Shown piece after piece: positions 18,316 through 27,517 of a stretch of DNA of 64,000 nucleotides (position 1 is the stretch's first letter; every line of letters starts with the position of its first letter). Position numbers and translations under genes: made by a program. Below the pieces are notes generated by a model. That model saw only the letters and a program-made list of their open reading frames with translations, searched no databases and was not told the DNA's origin. The stretch comes from Brachyspira alvinipulli ATCC 51933 (lineage in GTDB: Bacteria; Spirochaetota; Brachyspiria; Brachyspirales; Brachyspiraceae): positions 60,681 to 124,680 of the forward strand of contig NZ_KI912406.1 in assembly GCF_000518245.1 (NCBI RefSeq), given 5' to 3'.

Positions 18316-19149
18316 ATGAATATGAAACAAACATTTTTAATATTGCTGATATCAGTTATAAGTACATTATCTATTAATGCACAATATTCAAATTCTTTGA
18401 ATAATTTAAATACAAATAATGTACCTACTGTTAGGTTAGATACTAATTCTTATAAAACTCTATTTAATGGTAAATTAGAGCCAGCTTGGGTTTATATAGG
18501 AGAGGCTAAGAGAGCTATAAATAATGGTGATACTTCTTATGCTTTATATATCATGAACAAAACAGTAATGTATTATCCGGACAATGCGGATGCTCATTAT
18601 TTTTTAGGTTTGATATATGAAAAAGAAGGCGGCAATCCTGCAGAGCAAGGCGGAGCTGCTTCATACCGTTTAGCTATAGAAGAGTATAAAAAAGCTATTA
18701 ACTTGTCTACAAATCTTACTATACCAGCTTATAAATTAGATGCTTATTTTAGTCTTTTATATATATATGAGAAACTTATAGATGAAAATAATTATGCTAA
18801 TGTAGAAAAAGAAATCATAGTTATGGCAGAAAGTACTTATAAAAATTATGAGAAAGGAAGAATATATTTTAGATTGGCACAGCATTATGGAAATAGAAAT
18901 AGAGGAACTGCTGCTATAGATTATTACAGACAATCATATCTTAATGGATACAGAAAAAAATTATCATTATTTAGAATGTCTTTGATTTATAGAAGAATGA
19001 GAAATTATGTACAGGAAAAAGAGACACTAATACTTGCAAATAAATATGATTTTGATTATGTAGAGCCTACTAATTTTGAAGTTCAAAAGGCTATAGTTCA
19101 AAGACTTGAAGCTCTGAAGAATGTTAGAATACCTAAGAAATTATATTAA
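18316..19149 (+). CDS. Secreted tetratricopeptide-repeat protein
   Basis: 277 residues with an N-terminal signal peptide (MKQTFLILLISVISTLSINA). TPR-like helices follow: WVYIGEAKRAINNGDTSYAL, YPDNADAHYFLGLIYEKEGG, and later YYRQSYLNGY. An ATG six bases further on (18322) is equally possible as start; no clear ribosome-binding site decides. Likely periplasmic scaffold; the partner is unknown. The gene is alone and closed by a terminator. Confidence 0.75.
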   Translation: MNMKQTFLILLISVISTLSINAQYSNSLNNLNTNNVPTVRLDTNSYKTLFNGKLEPAWVYIGEAKRAINNGDTSYALYIMNKTVMYYPDNADAHYFLGLIYEKEGGNPAEQGGAASYRLAIEEYKKAINLSTNLTIPAYKLDAYFSLLYIYEKLIDENNYANVEKEIIVMAESTYKNYEKGRIYFRLAQHYGNRNRGTAAIDYYRQSYLNGYRKKLSLFRMSLIYRRMRNYVQEKETLILANKYDFDYVEPTNFEVQKAIVQRLEALKNVRIPKKLY

Positions 19150-19159
19150 AAATAAAATT

Positions 19160-19194
19160 AATAAGCAGTGATTTTTATCATTGCTTATTTTTTT
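19160..19194 (+). terminator. Intrinsic terminator after the TPR gene
   Basis: AATAAGCAGTGA (19160-19171) pairs with TCATTGCTTATT (19178-19189) with one G-U, then seven T. Confidence 0.85.
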
Positions 19195-19334
19195 ATTATG
19201 AAATATCAATCATTTACATCATTTTATCAAAAAATATTTTAATTTTTTATTTAAAAATAATAAAAATTAAAAAAATCTATATTCATAATTTATTTATTAT
19301 GTTAAATTATATTTAAATAAATGGAGGATATTTT

Positions 19335-20009
19335 ATGGCTACATTATTTGATATAATAGGTCCTGTAATGATAGGTCCTTCAAGTTCACATACAGCCGGA
19401 GCTTGCCGTATAGGAAAACTTGCTAAAAAAATTTTGGGTGAAGATGTAAAGGAAGTGAAGATATATTTGCATGGTTCTTTTGCTTTAACATGGAAAGGTC
19501 ATGGAACAGACAAGGCTATTTTAGCAGGTCTTCTAGGTTTTGAAACTGATGATGCCAGACTTAGGGATAGTTATAGTATTGCCGATAAATCTGGGCTTAA
19601 ATATGAGTTTATTCCAACAACATTAAGAGATGCTTTTCACCCTAATAGTGTTTATATTGAAGCTAAGGGAGAGAAAAATGAAATTAATATTTTGGCTTCT
19701 TCTATAGGAGGAGGATTAATAGTATTAGATAAAGTTAATGGTATTGAAGTTCATTATAAAGGTGATTTTCCTACTATTGCTATAGTTAATAGAGATGTTC
19801 CAGGTATAATAGCAAAGGTTACTTCCATTATATTTGAAAATAATATTAATATTGAAAATATGAATGTAACTCCTCAGTTTGAAGGTCCTAATAAAGGATA
19901 CGCAATTATAGTTATTGGTATGACTGATGTTATATCTAAAGAAATAGAAGATAAAATTAGAAATATAGAAAATATAAGAGATTTTGTATTTTTAGATAAA
20001 TTATATTAA
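19335..20009 (+). CDS. sdaAB: L-serine dehydratase, iron-sulfur dependent, beta subunit
   Basis: 224 residues. The N-terminal domain has the signature IIGPVMIGPSSSHTAGACRIG. The C-terminal part (about 150-224) is an ACT domain (IAIVNRDVPGIIAKVTSIIF). With the alpha subunit encoded 25 bases downstream it deaminates L-serine to pyruvate and ammonia. GGAGG precedes ATG. Confidence 0.94.
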   Translation: MATLFDIIGPVMIGPSSSHTAGACRIGKLAKKILGEDVKEVKIYLHGSFALTWKGHGTDKAILAGLLGFETDDARLRDSYSIADKSGLKYEFIPTTLRDAFHPNSVYIEAKGEKNEINILASSIGGGLIVLDKVNGIEVHYKGDFPTIAIVNRDVPGIIAKVTSIIFENNINIENMNVTPQFEGPNKGYAIIVIGMTDVISKEIEDKIRNIENIRDFVFLDKLY

Positions 20010-20034
20010 AAATTATTATGAGGGATAGAATATT

Positions 20035-20910
20035 ATGGATATAAAATCTATAGAAGCATTGGTAGCTGAGGCTACAGAAAAAAAAGTAAAAATGAGTGAA
20101 ATAATAATAGATATAGAAGCTAAAAGTCAGAAGGTTGATAGACAAGTTGTTATTGATAAAATGTCTAGTTATTATGATATAATGAGAGAATCAATAGAAA
20201 AAGGAAAAAAGGATAAATTTCATTTTGTAACAGGACAGCAAGAAAATTGTGTAGATATAGTTGAAAAATTTTACAAATCAGGTAAAAGTATATTGGGAGG
20301 TACAGTAGGAGAGGTTGTAACTTCTGCTATGGCTGTTAGCGGTTACAATGCCTGCATGGGTAAAATAATAGCGGCTCCTACAGCTGGAAGCTGCGGTATA
20401 ATGCCTGCTGTACTTTCTATATGTGAGAAAAAAGGCTATAAAAAAGATGATATAGTTAGAGGCATGTTTACAGCTGCTGGACTTGCAGATATTATAGCTC
20501 AGGTTGCTACATTTGCAGGTGCTGAGGGAGGATGTCAGGCTGAATGCGGAAGTGCTGCTGCTATGGCGGCTTGTGCTTGTGCTGAAATTATGGGAGGCAC
20601 TCCGGAAGAATGTGCTAATGCTTTTGCTTTAGCTTTATCTACAGTTCTTGGTTTAATATGCGATCCTATAGCTGGGTTTGTTGAAGCTCCTTGTATGAGT
20701 AAGAATGTTATGAGTTCTGTGCATGCTATTATTTCTGCTGAAATGGCTTGTGCTGGTTTTAAAAGCATTATTCCTGCTGATGAAGTTGTACTTGCAATGA
20801 AAGAAGTAGGTGATGCTATGGATGAAAGATTTAGAGAAACTGCTCAGGGAGGGCTTGCTAATACTCCTACCGGACGTGCTATAGCAGATAGGATTTTCGG
20901 AAAAAAATAA
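20035..20910 (+). CDS. sdaAA: L-serine dehydratase, iron-sulfur dependent, alpha subunit
   Basis: 291 residues carrying the catalytic Fe-S domain. GGTVGEVVTSAMAVSGYNA and AAPTAGSCGIMPAV contain the conserved block, and cysteines in GSCGIM, GGCQAECGS and the LGLICDPIAGFVEAPC stretch are available as cluster ligands. It forms the enzyme with SdaAB; the two-subunit form is the one typical of Firmicutes and spirochaetes. Confidence 0.95.
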   Translation: MDIKSIEALVAEATEKKVKMSEIIIDIEAKSQKVDRQVVIDKMSSYYDIMRESIEKGKKDKFHFVTGQQENCVDIVEKFYKSGKSILGGTVGEVVTSAMAVSGYNACMGKIIAAPTAGSCGIMPAVLSICEKKGYKKDDIVRGMFTAAGLADIIAQVATFAGAEGGCQAECGSAAAMAACACAEIMGGTPEECANAFALALSTVLGLICDPIAGFVEAPCMSKNVMSSVHAIISAEMACAGFKSIIPADEVVLAMKEVGDAMDERFRETAQGGLANTPTGRAIADRIFGKK

Positions 20911-20943
20911 ATATTTACTATAATAGATAAGCGGGTATTTTTT

Positions 20944-21522
20944 ATGTTATTGACTAATAGACTTATTATAAGAAAATTCAATATTGATGATGCAGAATCA
21001 TTATTCTGTATTTTATCTGATAAAGATGTTAATAAATATCTTCCTTGGTTTCCTTTTGAAAATTTAGAATATACAAAAAAACATTTAGAAAATTTTTATT
21101 TAAATACAAATAATATTAGTACTTTTTATAGGTATGCTGTTTGTTTAAAAGAAAATAATATACCAATAGGATATATACATTTTGAAAATAATAATGATAA
21201 TAATGATTTCGGATATGCTCTAAAAAAAGAATATTGGAACAGAGGCATTATAACAGAGGCTTCAAAAAGAGTTATAGAAGAATTAAAAAAAGATAATATA
21301 AAATATATAACTGCTACTCATGATATAAATAATATTGCAAGCGGTGAAGTGATGAAAAAAATTGGGATGCATTATAAATATAGTTATGAAGAATTATGGC
21401 AGCCTAAAAATTTTTTAGTGATATTTAGAATGTATCAATTAAATTTAGATGAAAACAATAAAAGAGTTTATAGAAGTTATTGTAGTAAATATAGTAATTG
21501 TTTTATAGAAAATATATTTTAA
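20944..21522 (+). CDS. GNAT-family N-acetyltransferase (RimJ/RimL-like)
   Basis: 192 residues. Opening LLTNRLIIRKFNIDDAESLF and the acetyl-CoA-loop region FGYALKKEYWNRGIITEASK, followed by ITATHDINNIASGEVMKKIGM, are typical of GNAT enzymes of the RimJ/RimL subgroup. Substrate unknown. It lies 33 bases after sdaAA and may be read from the same transcript. Confidence 0.85.
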   Translation: MLLTNRLIIRKFNIDDAESLFCILSDKDVNKYLPWFPFENLEYTKKHLENFYLNTNNISTFYRYAVCLKENNIPIGYIHFENNNDNNDFGYALKKEYWNRGIITEASKRVIEELKKDNIKYITATHDINNIASGEVMKKIGMHYKYSYEELWQPKNFLVIFRMYQLNLDENNKRVYRSYCSKYSNCFIENIF

Positions 21523-21583
21523 TTGATATAATTATTAAGATATGTTAATATATTTAAAAAGAAAATTGTACTTGGGGTTCATT

Positions 21584-22567
21584 ATGAAAGTAATAGTTTA
21601 TATATTGGTTTTTCTTTTATTTGTTATATCATGTTCTCAGAAATCAAATACTGAAGTTTCAAATGATAATATAGAAACAAATGAAAATTTATCATCAAAA
21701 GATAATATGGTTCAAGATATGAGTTTAGAGGATGCTATATTAAAGTATGATGGAAATCCTAGTATGGATATAATAACAAATTTACTAGCTTCTGGAAATG
21801 TAAATAATACTTTGACAGAGACTACAAATATAGTAAATACAGAAGATGTGGAATATGATCTTAGCGTTACTTTTGATGAGGGTACAACTGCTTTGATGAT
21901 AGCTTCTTATTATGGATATGCTGATTTAGTAAATGCACTTATAAAAAATAATGCTGACGTTAATATGAAAAATAAAAGAAATTATACAGCACTTTTATAT
22001 GCTACAGACATATGGGCTAGACAGGGAATTGGAATATATGACAGTAATTATAATGTAGTTGAGCTTTTAGTAATGGCCAAATCAGATGTGAATGCAGCTA
22101 ATAATTATGGCTGGACTCCTTTGTTTTTTGCAGCAGATAATTCTAATTCTGATGTCGTTACATTTTTAGTTGATAATGGAGCTAATATTAATTTAATATC
22201 TGATGAAGGAATTACTCCTCTTTTGATAGCAAATGATGTAGAAACAATAAAAATATTATCAAAAACTACAAATATTAACAAGCCAAATGATTATGGAGTT
22301 ACACCTTTAATTGCATTTTCTGGAAGAGAAATATCTCCTGAAGCTATTAATATTTTATTGGAAAATGGTGCTAATGTAAATATGGTTGATAAAGATGGTG
22401 AAACTGCTCTTTCTCATGCTGTTGAATATGGTAATTTTGAAATTGCTTTAATATTATTAGAAAATAATGCAAATCCTAATTTATCTAATAAAAAAGCTAA
22501 AGAACTTGCTAGTATTGCAAGAGAATTAGGAGATGAGGAGGTTGCATCTGTATTAGAGTCTTATTAA
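21584..22567 (+). CDS. Ankyrin-repeat lipoprotein
   Basis: 327 residues from ATG at 21584. The longer frame from 21542 would bury the lipoprotein signal MKVIVYILVFLLFVISC (lipobox VISC), and GGGG at 21574-21577 fits the later start. After a polar linker there are about six ankyrin repeats (for example GTTALMIASYYGYADLVNAL and GETALSHAVEYGNFEIALIL). Expected to be membrane-anchored in the periplasm or outer membrane. Same broad family as the gene at 2599-3288 but with a lipid anchor. Confidence 0.88.
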   Translation: MKVIVYILVFLLFVISCSQKSNTEVSNDNIETNENLSSKDNMVQDMSLEDAILKYDGNPSMDIITNLLASGNVNNTLTETTNIVNTEDVEYDLSVTFDEGTTALMIASYYGYADLVNALIKNNADVNMKNKRNYTALLYATDIWARQGIGIYDSNYNVVELLVMAKSDVNAANNYGWTPLFFAADNSNSDVVTFLVDNGANINLISDEGITPLLIANDVETIKILSKTTNINKPNDYGVTPLIAFSGREISPEAINILLENGANVNMVDKDGETALSHAVEYGNFEIALILLENNANPNLSNKKAKELASIARELGDEEVASVLESY

Positions 22568-22572
22568 ATATT

Positions 22573-22600
22573 TTGACAAATTATTTTATTTTAATATATT
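22573..22600 (+). promoter_or_regulatory. Probable promoter for the 111-residue gene
   Basis: TTGACA (22573-22578), 16-base spacer, TATATT (22595-22600), 40 bases before the start codon. Confidence 0.5.
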
Positions 22601-22639
22601 TATAAAATAAAGAAAATTATAAAATATAGGGAGTTTTTA

Positions 22640-22975
22640 ATGTTTGACAACAATGTACACTATATAAGGAAGGAGCTTGAGTCTATATATAAAGTTATAG
22701 TAGAAAATTTAGGTAAAGAATTATTGAATACTGAGATTAAGCGTTTAGAGTATGAACCTAAAATGGACAGAATCAATATTAATAATTTTATATTTATAAG
22801 ACTTACTTTTGAAAATGAATATGATCATAAAGAATTATATTATGACATATATATTGAAGATGAAGATGGAAATGATGTTGAGAGAGCTTTAATCAGTGTA
22901 GAAAAACCTTTTTCTAAGGTTGTTGATAAAATAGATTATTTAGTAAAATTAAATTATCAAGCTAATAATGAATAA
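22640..22975 (+). CDS. Small conserved-looking protein of unknown function
   Basis: 111 residues, acidic, alternating helix and beta strands (FIFIRLTFENEYDHKELYYD). No signal peptide or known motif recognised. It has its own promoter-like sequence, a GGGAG site and a terminator directly after it, so it is a real single-gene unit. Function not assigned. Confidence 0.7.
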   Translation: MFDNNVHYIRKELESIYKVIVENLGKELLNTEIKRLEYEPKMDRININNFIFIRLTFENEYDHKELYYDIYIEDEDGNDVERALISVEKPFSKVVDKIDYLVKLNYQANNE

Positions 22976-22988
22976 TTATGCAAAAAAT

Positions 22989-23016
22989 AAGAGAGACTTA
23001 AATTTAAGTCTCTCTT
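22989..23016. terminator. Bidirectional terminator
   Basis: A perfect 28-base palindrome (14-bp stem centred at 23002/23003, around AGAGAGACTTAAA) with T-rich sequence after it on the plus strand and A-run before it. It serves the convergent 111-residue gene and the lipoprotein gene. Confidence 0.85.
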
Positions 23017-23033
23017 TATTTTTTATTTTTATA

Positions 23034-23687
23034 TTAATTTAATGATTTTGTAGATAATACAAATTTATCTTCTCTGTATTTTTGAGTATTTCCATTTATT
23101 ATGTCGCTTAATTTTCTTTGAACTTCATCTTCTCTGTCGCCATCAACTATATATAATGTATTTCTGTCTACTAAATAATATCCTTCGTAATCAGTATCAT
23201 TATCATATTTTTCTATATTCTGAACTATGCATGCATTTCTGTCTCTATTGTTTTGAGCATTAGGAATAGAAATATCTTTAATATATCTTAATGTCGAATA
23301 TTCATCTCTTCCGTCTACTATTCCATTTTCATATTCTCTTTTGCTTATTTCTGATGAACTATTGAAGAATATAAACTCTTCTTCTGTTTCCAATCTTCCG
23401 TCATCATAATCAGATTCAGATTGATACCATACAGTTGAATATAATCTGTCAAGTAATGTGTACTCAGAAGCCTTAGCCGCTTTTGTATTAGCGGATAAGG
23501 TGTTAACTGATATTGTATTTGCATCACTGTCATTCCATTGAGACAAAGGAGTTCCTTCTCTTACTGTTTTGTCATCACTTGGAACATTTGATGTTAATGG
23601 TTTTTCACCTATTGTTGGGGCATTATTACTATTACATGAAATAGCCAATACAGATATAATGCTTAAAATAAAAATTATTCTTTTCAT
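23034..23687 (-). CDS. Lipoprotein of unknown function
   Basis: 217 residues from the ATG at 23687. The signal MKRIIFILSIISVLAISC has a lipobox (AISC). The upstream GTG at 23708 would add seven residues and overlaps the AGAGG that probably serves as ribosome-binding site. The body is polar; a segment (LLDRLYSTVWYQSESDYDDG) may form a small beta-rich domain. No family recognised. Confidence 0.75.
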   Translation of the reverse strand: MKRIIFILSIISVLAISCNSNNAPTIGEKPLTSNVPSDDKTVREGTPLSQWNDSDANTISVNTLSANTKAAKASEYTLLDRLYSTVWYQSESDYDDGRLETEEEFIFFNSSSEISKREYENGIVDGRDEYSTLRYIKDISIPNAQNNRDRNACIVQNIEKYDNDTDYEGYYLVDRNTLYIVDGDREDEVQRKLSDIINGNTQKYREDKFVLSTKSLN

Positions 23688-23977
23688 AAATTTTTTGTAA
23701 CCTCTCACAATCTTTATAGTCTATGCTATAATAATAACATAATTTTAAATAAAGTGTAAAATAAAATTTGTTTTTCATATGTTTTTTTAAATTTTTTTTA
23801 TATAAAATATATGTTTTGTAAAAATATAATTACATATTTATGTTCTATAAATTATCTATATTTGAATATGTAAATACTAAATTTTATATATATTTGCTTT
23901 AAATAATTAAGAAATTAACTATATTTTATGTATTGTAGATATTTTATAATGAAACTATAAATTTATAAAAATATTTT
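23688..23977. other. Gene-free AT-rich intergenic region
   Basis: Divergent promoters of the lipoprotein gene (minus) and trkA (plus) must lie here and in 23978-24041. Apart from long T-runs near 23785-23800 I see no ORF, hairpin or repeat. Confidence 0.5.
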
Positions 23978-24005
23978 TTGACAAAATTTTATATTATTCT
24001 ATAAT
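23978..24005 (+). promoter_or_regulatory. Promoter for trkA
   Basis: TTGACA (23978-23983), 16-base spacer, TATAAT (24000-24005), followed by AGGGG before the start codon at 24042. Confidence 0.75.
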
Positions 24006-24041
24006 AAAACTAATTAAAATATATATTTTAGGGGTATTAGT

Positions 24042-24728
24042 ATGCTTCAGTATGCTGTTATAGGAGTTGGTACTTTAGGTAAGGCATTAATCAATAGGCT
24101 TATGACAAAACCTTCAATAGAAGTATTTGCTATAGATAATGATATTAACGAAATAGAGGCTATAAAAAATAGTGTAACTCAGGCAATGAGATTAGACTCT
24201 ACACAAAAAGAGGCATTAGAAGCTATTGAGATAAATAAATTTGATGCTGTTATACTTACTATTGGTGAAGATATGATGACAAGTATATTGACAGCATTGC
24301 TTTTAAAGGAGCTTAACGTAAAAAATATTATAGCAAGATATTCAAATGAAAAACATAAGGCAATACTTAGTATGATAGGAATAACCCATTTGGTAAGTCC
24401 TGAAGAGTCTATGGGTATACATATAGCAGAGCAGCTTGAGGTAGGGGATACAGTTTTACTTTATGATCTTACAGAATATCATTCTATAGTAGAGTTTCCA
24501 GTTCATGGAGGACTTGCGGGTAAGAATTTTAAAGAACTAGATTTGAGAAAGAAGTACAAAATTAATGTTGTTGCTGTAAAGAAAGAGATAGTCGGTATAT
24601 TGGGTGAAAAAAAGGTTGTAGTTGATTGTACTCCTGATCCTGATGTTCCTATGGTAGAGGGTGATATATTGATTATTGCCGGACATGATAAAGATATAGA
24701 AAAAATGAATAAGAAAATGTCAGAATAA
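24042..24728 (+). CDS. TrkA/KtrA-type potassium-channel regulatory subunit
   Basis: 228 residues. The N-terminal RCK/Rossmann domain shows GVGTLG at 8-13 and an acidic second strand (FAIDND). DAVILTIGED and the downstream HLVSPEESMG follow family order. A TrkA-C domain fills about 140-225. It is a cytoplasmic gating ring that binds nucleotide and controls a Trk/Ktr K+ channel. The membrane subunit is not in this window. A DUF2905 gene follows after two bases. Confidence 0.9.
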   Translation: MLQYAVIGVGTLGKALINRLMTKPSIEVFAIDNDINEIEAIKNSVTQAMRLDSTQKEALEAIEINKFDAVILTIGEDMMTSILTALLLKELNVKNIIARYSNEKHKAILSMIGITHLVSPEESMGIHIAEQLEVGDTVLLYDLTEYHSIVEFPVHGGLAGKNFKELDLRKKYKINVVAVKKEIVGILGEKKVVVDCTPDPDVPMVEGDILIIAGHDKDIEKMNKKMSE

Positions 24729-24730
24729 TA

Positions 24731-24946
24731 ATGAATACTCATTTTGCTAAACTTTTTATAGTTATTGGTGTTATATTTTTAATAATTGGTGTATTATTCT
24801 TATTTAATATAAAAATTCCTTTTGGAAAACTTCCAGGAGATATATTTGTAAAAAAAGAAAATTTTACATTTGCTTTCCCATTGATGAGTTGCATTGTAAT
24901 AAGCATACTTTTATCATTTATAATGTGGCTAATTTCTAAATTTTAG
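24731..24946 (+). CDS. DUF2905-type small membrane protein
   Basis: 71 residues: two hydrophobic helices separated by the conserved loop FGKLPGDIFVKKENFTFAFP, which is the DUF2905 hallmark (GxLPGDI). Function unknown. It begins two bases after trkA and is therefore likely translated by coupling. Confidence 0.85.
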   Translation: MNTHFAKLFIVIGVIFLIIGVLFLFNIKIPFGKLPGDIFVKKENFTFAFPLMSCIVISILLSFIMWLISKF

Positions 24947-24992
24947 ATGCATTCACTCTATATTTAATTTTATAAAAAGTTAATTTTTATAA

Positions 24993-25056
24993 AGCACGGT
25001 CAATCGATTTTAATATAAAAGTGATTTTTGATTATTGATTTGTTTAACGTGCAGGT
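24993..25056. repeat. Divergent copy of the CACGG...CGTGC core repeat
   Basis: AGCACGGT (24993-25000) and AACGTGCAG (25046-25054) bracket an AT-rich stretch, matching the layout of the ACGCACGG...CGTGCG elements at 45639-45720, 46462-46543 and 47424-47502, although this copy is shorter and more diverged. Confidence 0.45.
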
Positions 25057-25164
25057 TCTTATTTTTTACTATATTTGAAAAATAATTGATTATTGAAATA
25101 TAAAAATATATAGAATATTATTTTTTCTTTCTATATGTAGTACTATTATATATTTATAATTATC

Positions 25165-25203
25165 AAAAAAAGATATTGTTGTAACAATAATATCTTTTTT
25201 TCT
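25165..25203 (+). terminator. Terminator in the trkA-fabV gap
   Basis: 17-bp stem (left arm 25165-25181, right arm 25185-25201, one G-U) with a three-base loop and T-run. It probably insulates fabV from the upstream unit. Confidence 0.75.
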
Positions 25204-25268
25204 ATTGAAAAAAAATCTTTTTGATATATTATTGATTTAATTTAAAAAATAAAAAGAGGTAATTTGTT

Positions 25269-26447
25269 ATGGTAGTAAAACCGCAAATAATAAATAATAT
25301 ATGTAAAACTTCGCATCCATTGGGCTGTGCTAGAGAAGTTGAGAATCAAATCAATTATGTAAAATCAAAACCAAAAATAAAATCCAATATAAAAAATGCA
25401 TTAATATTAGGAGCATCTGGCGGATACGGACTTGCAAGCAGAATAGTATTAGCTTATGGTATGGGAGCAAATACTTTGGGTGTGTCTTTTGAAAGAGCTG
25501 CTTCTGAAGATAGAACAGGTACTCCTGGATGGTACAATAATAAGGCATTTAGTGAGTATGCTAAAAGAGACGGACTTAAAGAAAAAACAATTATAGGGGA
25601 TGCTTTTTTAAGAGAGTCTAAAGCTAATATCATAAAAGAAGCTAGAGAATTTTTCTCAGGTAAAATAGATTGTGTAATATATAGTTTAGCTACAGGTATA
25701 AGAAAAGATGAAAAAGAAAATGTAACATACCGTTCTACTTTGAAGCCTATAGGAAAAGATTATGAAGGCTTTGGTACAGACTTTATGACTGAAGAGCTTA
25801 TTGAAGTAAAAATGCCTGCCGCAAGCGATGAAGATATAAAAGCTACTGTAAAAGTTATGGGAGGAGAGGATTGGAAAGATTGGATTGATATGCTTATAAA
25901 AGAAGATATGCTTTCAGAAAATGCTGTTACTTTAGCTTATTCATATATAGGCCCTGAAATGACTAAAGCTATATACAGAGATGGAACTATTGGTAAGGCT
26001 AAAGATAATTTAGAAGAAACTGCTTTGCAAATGGATAAAATGATGCAGGAAAAGATAAAAGGACATGCCTATGTTAGTGTAGCTAAGGCTGTTGTTACAA
26101 GAGCTTCTGCTGTTATTCCTGCTATGCCTTTATATATAAGCATATTATTCAAGGTTATGAAAGAGAAAGGAATACATGAAGGATGTATTGAACAGATGTA
26201 CAGACAGTTTGCTGAAAAAATTTATTCCGGCAAAGGATTTATACTTGATGATGAAAACAGACTAAGATTAGATGATTGGGAAATGAGAGATGATGTACAA
26301 AAAGAAGTTGCAGCTGCTTGGAATAAAGTAAAGGATAATGCTTCATTAAAAGCAAATGCAGATTTAGCACAATTTAGAGATGAGTATTTACATCTTCATG
26401 GATTTGGATTAGACGGCATATACTATGATGCTGATGTTCAAATATGA
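25269..26447 (+). CDS. fabV: Trans-2-enoyl-[ACP/CoA] reductase FabV
   Basis: 392 residues. The N-terminus VVKPQIINNICKTSHPLGC, the nucleotide-binding GASGGYGLASRI, and the catalytic tyrosine-lysine motif Y-x8-K in IYRDGTIGKAK are FabV features. It reduces enoyl thioesters with NADH in the last step of fatty-acid elongation, or of butyrate-type fermentation when CoA-linked. FabV is triclosan-resistant and distinct from FabI. AGAGGT precedes ATG. Confidence 0.95.
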   Translation: MVVKPQIINNICKTSHPLGCAREVENQINYVKSKPKIKSNIKNALILGASGGYGLASRIVLAYGMGANTLGVSFERAASEDRTGTPGWYNNKAFSEYAKRDGLKEKTIIGDAFLRESKANIIKEAREFFSGKIDCVIYSLATGIRKDEKENVTYRSTLKPIGKDYEGFGTDFMTEELIEVKMPAASDEDIKATVKVMGGEDWKDWIDMLIKEDMLSENAVTLAYSYIGPEMTKAIYRDGTIGKAKDNLEETALQMDKMMQEKIKGHAYVSVAKAVVTRASAVIPAMPLYISILFKVMKEKGIHEGCIEQMYRQFAEKIYSGKGFILDDENRLRLDDWEMRDDVQKEVAAAWNKVKDNASLKANADLAQFRDEYLHLHGFGLDGIYYDADVQI

Positions 26448-26475
26448 TAATTAAATAATTTGCTTTATTTATAAT

Positions 26476-26510
26476 AAAAGGCATGTTGATTTATATCAGC
26501 ATGCCTTTTT
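26476..26510. terminator. Bidirectional terminator between fabV and VWA genes
   Basis: Arms 26476-26490 and 26495-26509 (core GGCATG/CATGCC, one G-U) flanked by A-run and T-run. Confidence 0.88.
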
Positions 26511-26520
26511 ATTGTATTAT

Positions 26521-27465
26521 TTATCTTCCTGTTATTCTCAAAGTTTTCTTTTTCTCTTCTATTTTTAATGATTCCTTTTTTATATGTTCTAGTATAGGTA
26601 TTTTAGCAGTTTTATGTGTCTTTTTAATTTCCTCTTCATATTCATCCATTTTACCGGCATCTTTTGCAGCCATAGCCTGTATTATATCAACTATATCTTC
26701 TATTTGTTCAACTCCAATAGCTATGCCTCCAGTAACATTTGCTATCCAAGAAAAAAATTCATCTTCTCTTAATCTTGAAACTCTTTTGCTAAAATCCCCT
26801 ATATCTATTTTATAAGCAGAAGAAACTTTATTATATCCGCCGTATCCAATATTGCAGAAAACAGTATTTACAGTTACTTGTTTTTGATAAAGTTTTTTAG
26901 TTAATTCAAAATAATCGTATCCGTACATGCATCTATTAGGTTCATGAGGACAGGCATCTCCAAATAATACTATTGATTTTGTATTTATTTGACTCCAATT
27001 TATATTATAGGCATCATTTAATGCATCTTCAACAGCTTCATCAGCATCTCCTCCGCATCCATTCGGAACACTGTTTATAAAGTTTATTAAAGAATCAACA
27101 TTAACAGATAATTCATGTACTTTAGTTATATATGGATCTCCGCTTCCATGATCTAAATAAAATATAATACCTATACGCAAATTATCTATAACTTGAAATA
27201 AAGTTTTTGCTAACTCTCTAAACTTGTTTTTTAATTTTTCTCTGTATGCACTCATAGAACCTGTTAAATCTCCAACCAATAATAAATCAAGTCCTTTCTT
27301 TCTTTTTAATTCATCATTCATCTGCTTTTTTATGGAATCTTCTTTTAGTATTTTTGAGATTTTTGATTTTGATGTATCAACTGGCTTTATTTTGTTTAAA
27401 TCATTTTTATTATTGATTGAAACATTGCCTTTTCTTAAGGCTGGTATTTTCTTTTCTTCTGACAT
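26521..27465 (-). CDS. VWA-domain protein, second tandem copy
   Basis: 314 residues. An N-terminal Lys-rich tail (1-58), nearly identical to that of the upstream paralogue, precedes a von Willebrand A domain. Its metal-site motif is DLTGS at 66-70, and the later FGDACPHEPN gives the third MIDAS aspartate. The DxTxS and D-x-x-PH style resembles VWA domains found beside alpha-kinases and metal/stress-response modules. A charged helical tail ends the protein. No signal peptide, so cytoplasmic. AGGAG lies 5 bases before ATG. Last gene of the unit starting at 30078. Confidence 0.85.
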   Translation of the reverse strand: MSEEKKIPALRKGNVSINNKNDLNKIKPVDTSKSKISKILKEDSIKKQMNDELKRKKGLDLLLVGDLTGSMSAYREKLKNKFRELAKTLFQVIDNLRIGIIFYLDHGSGDPYITKVHELSVNVDSLINFINSVPNGCGGDADEAVEDALNDAYNINWSQINTKSIVLFGDACPHEPNRCMYGYDYFELTKKLYQKQVTVNTVFCNIGYGGYNKVSSAYKIDIGDFSKRVSRLREDEFFSWIANVTGGIAIGVEQIEDIVDIIQAMAAKDAGKMDEYEEEIKKTHKTAKIPILEHIKKESLKIEEKKKTLRITGR

Positions 27466-27517
27466 ATTTACTCCTTAAATATTATTTGTTTTCTATGAAT
27501 AAATAATTATTAAAATG

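Noticed and set aside
25021-25160. Small ORFs in the trkA-fabV gap
   Set aside because: Too short, no ribosome-binding sites, and the region is AT-rich with a repeat copy and a terminator instead.
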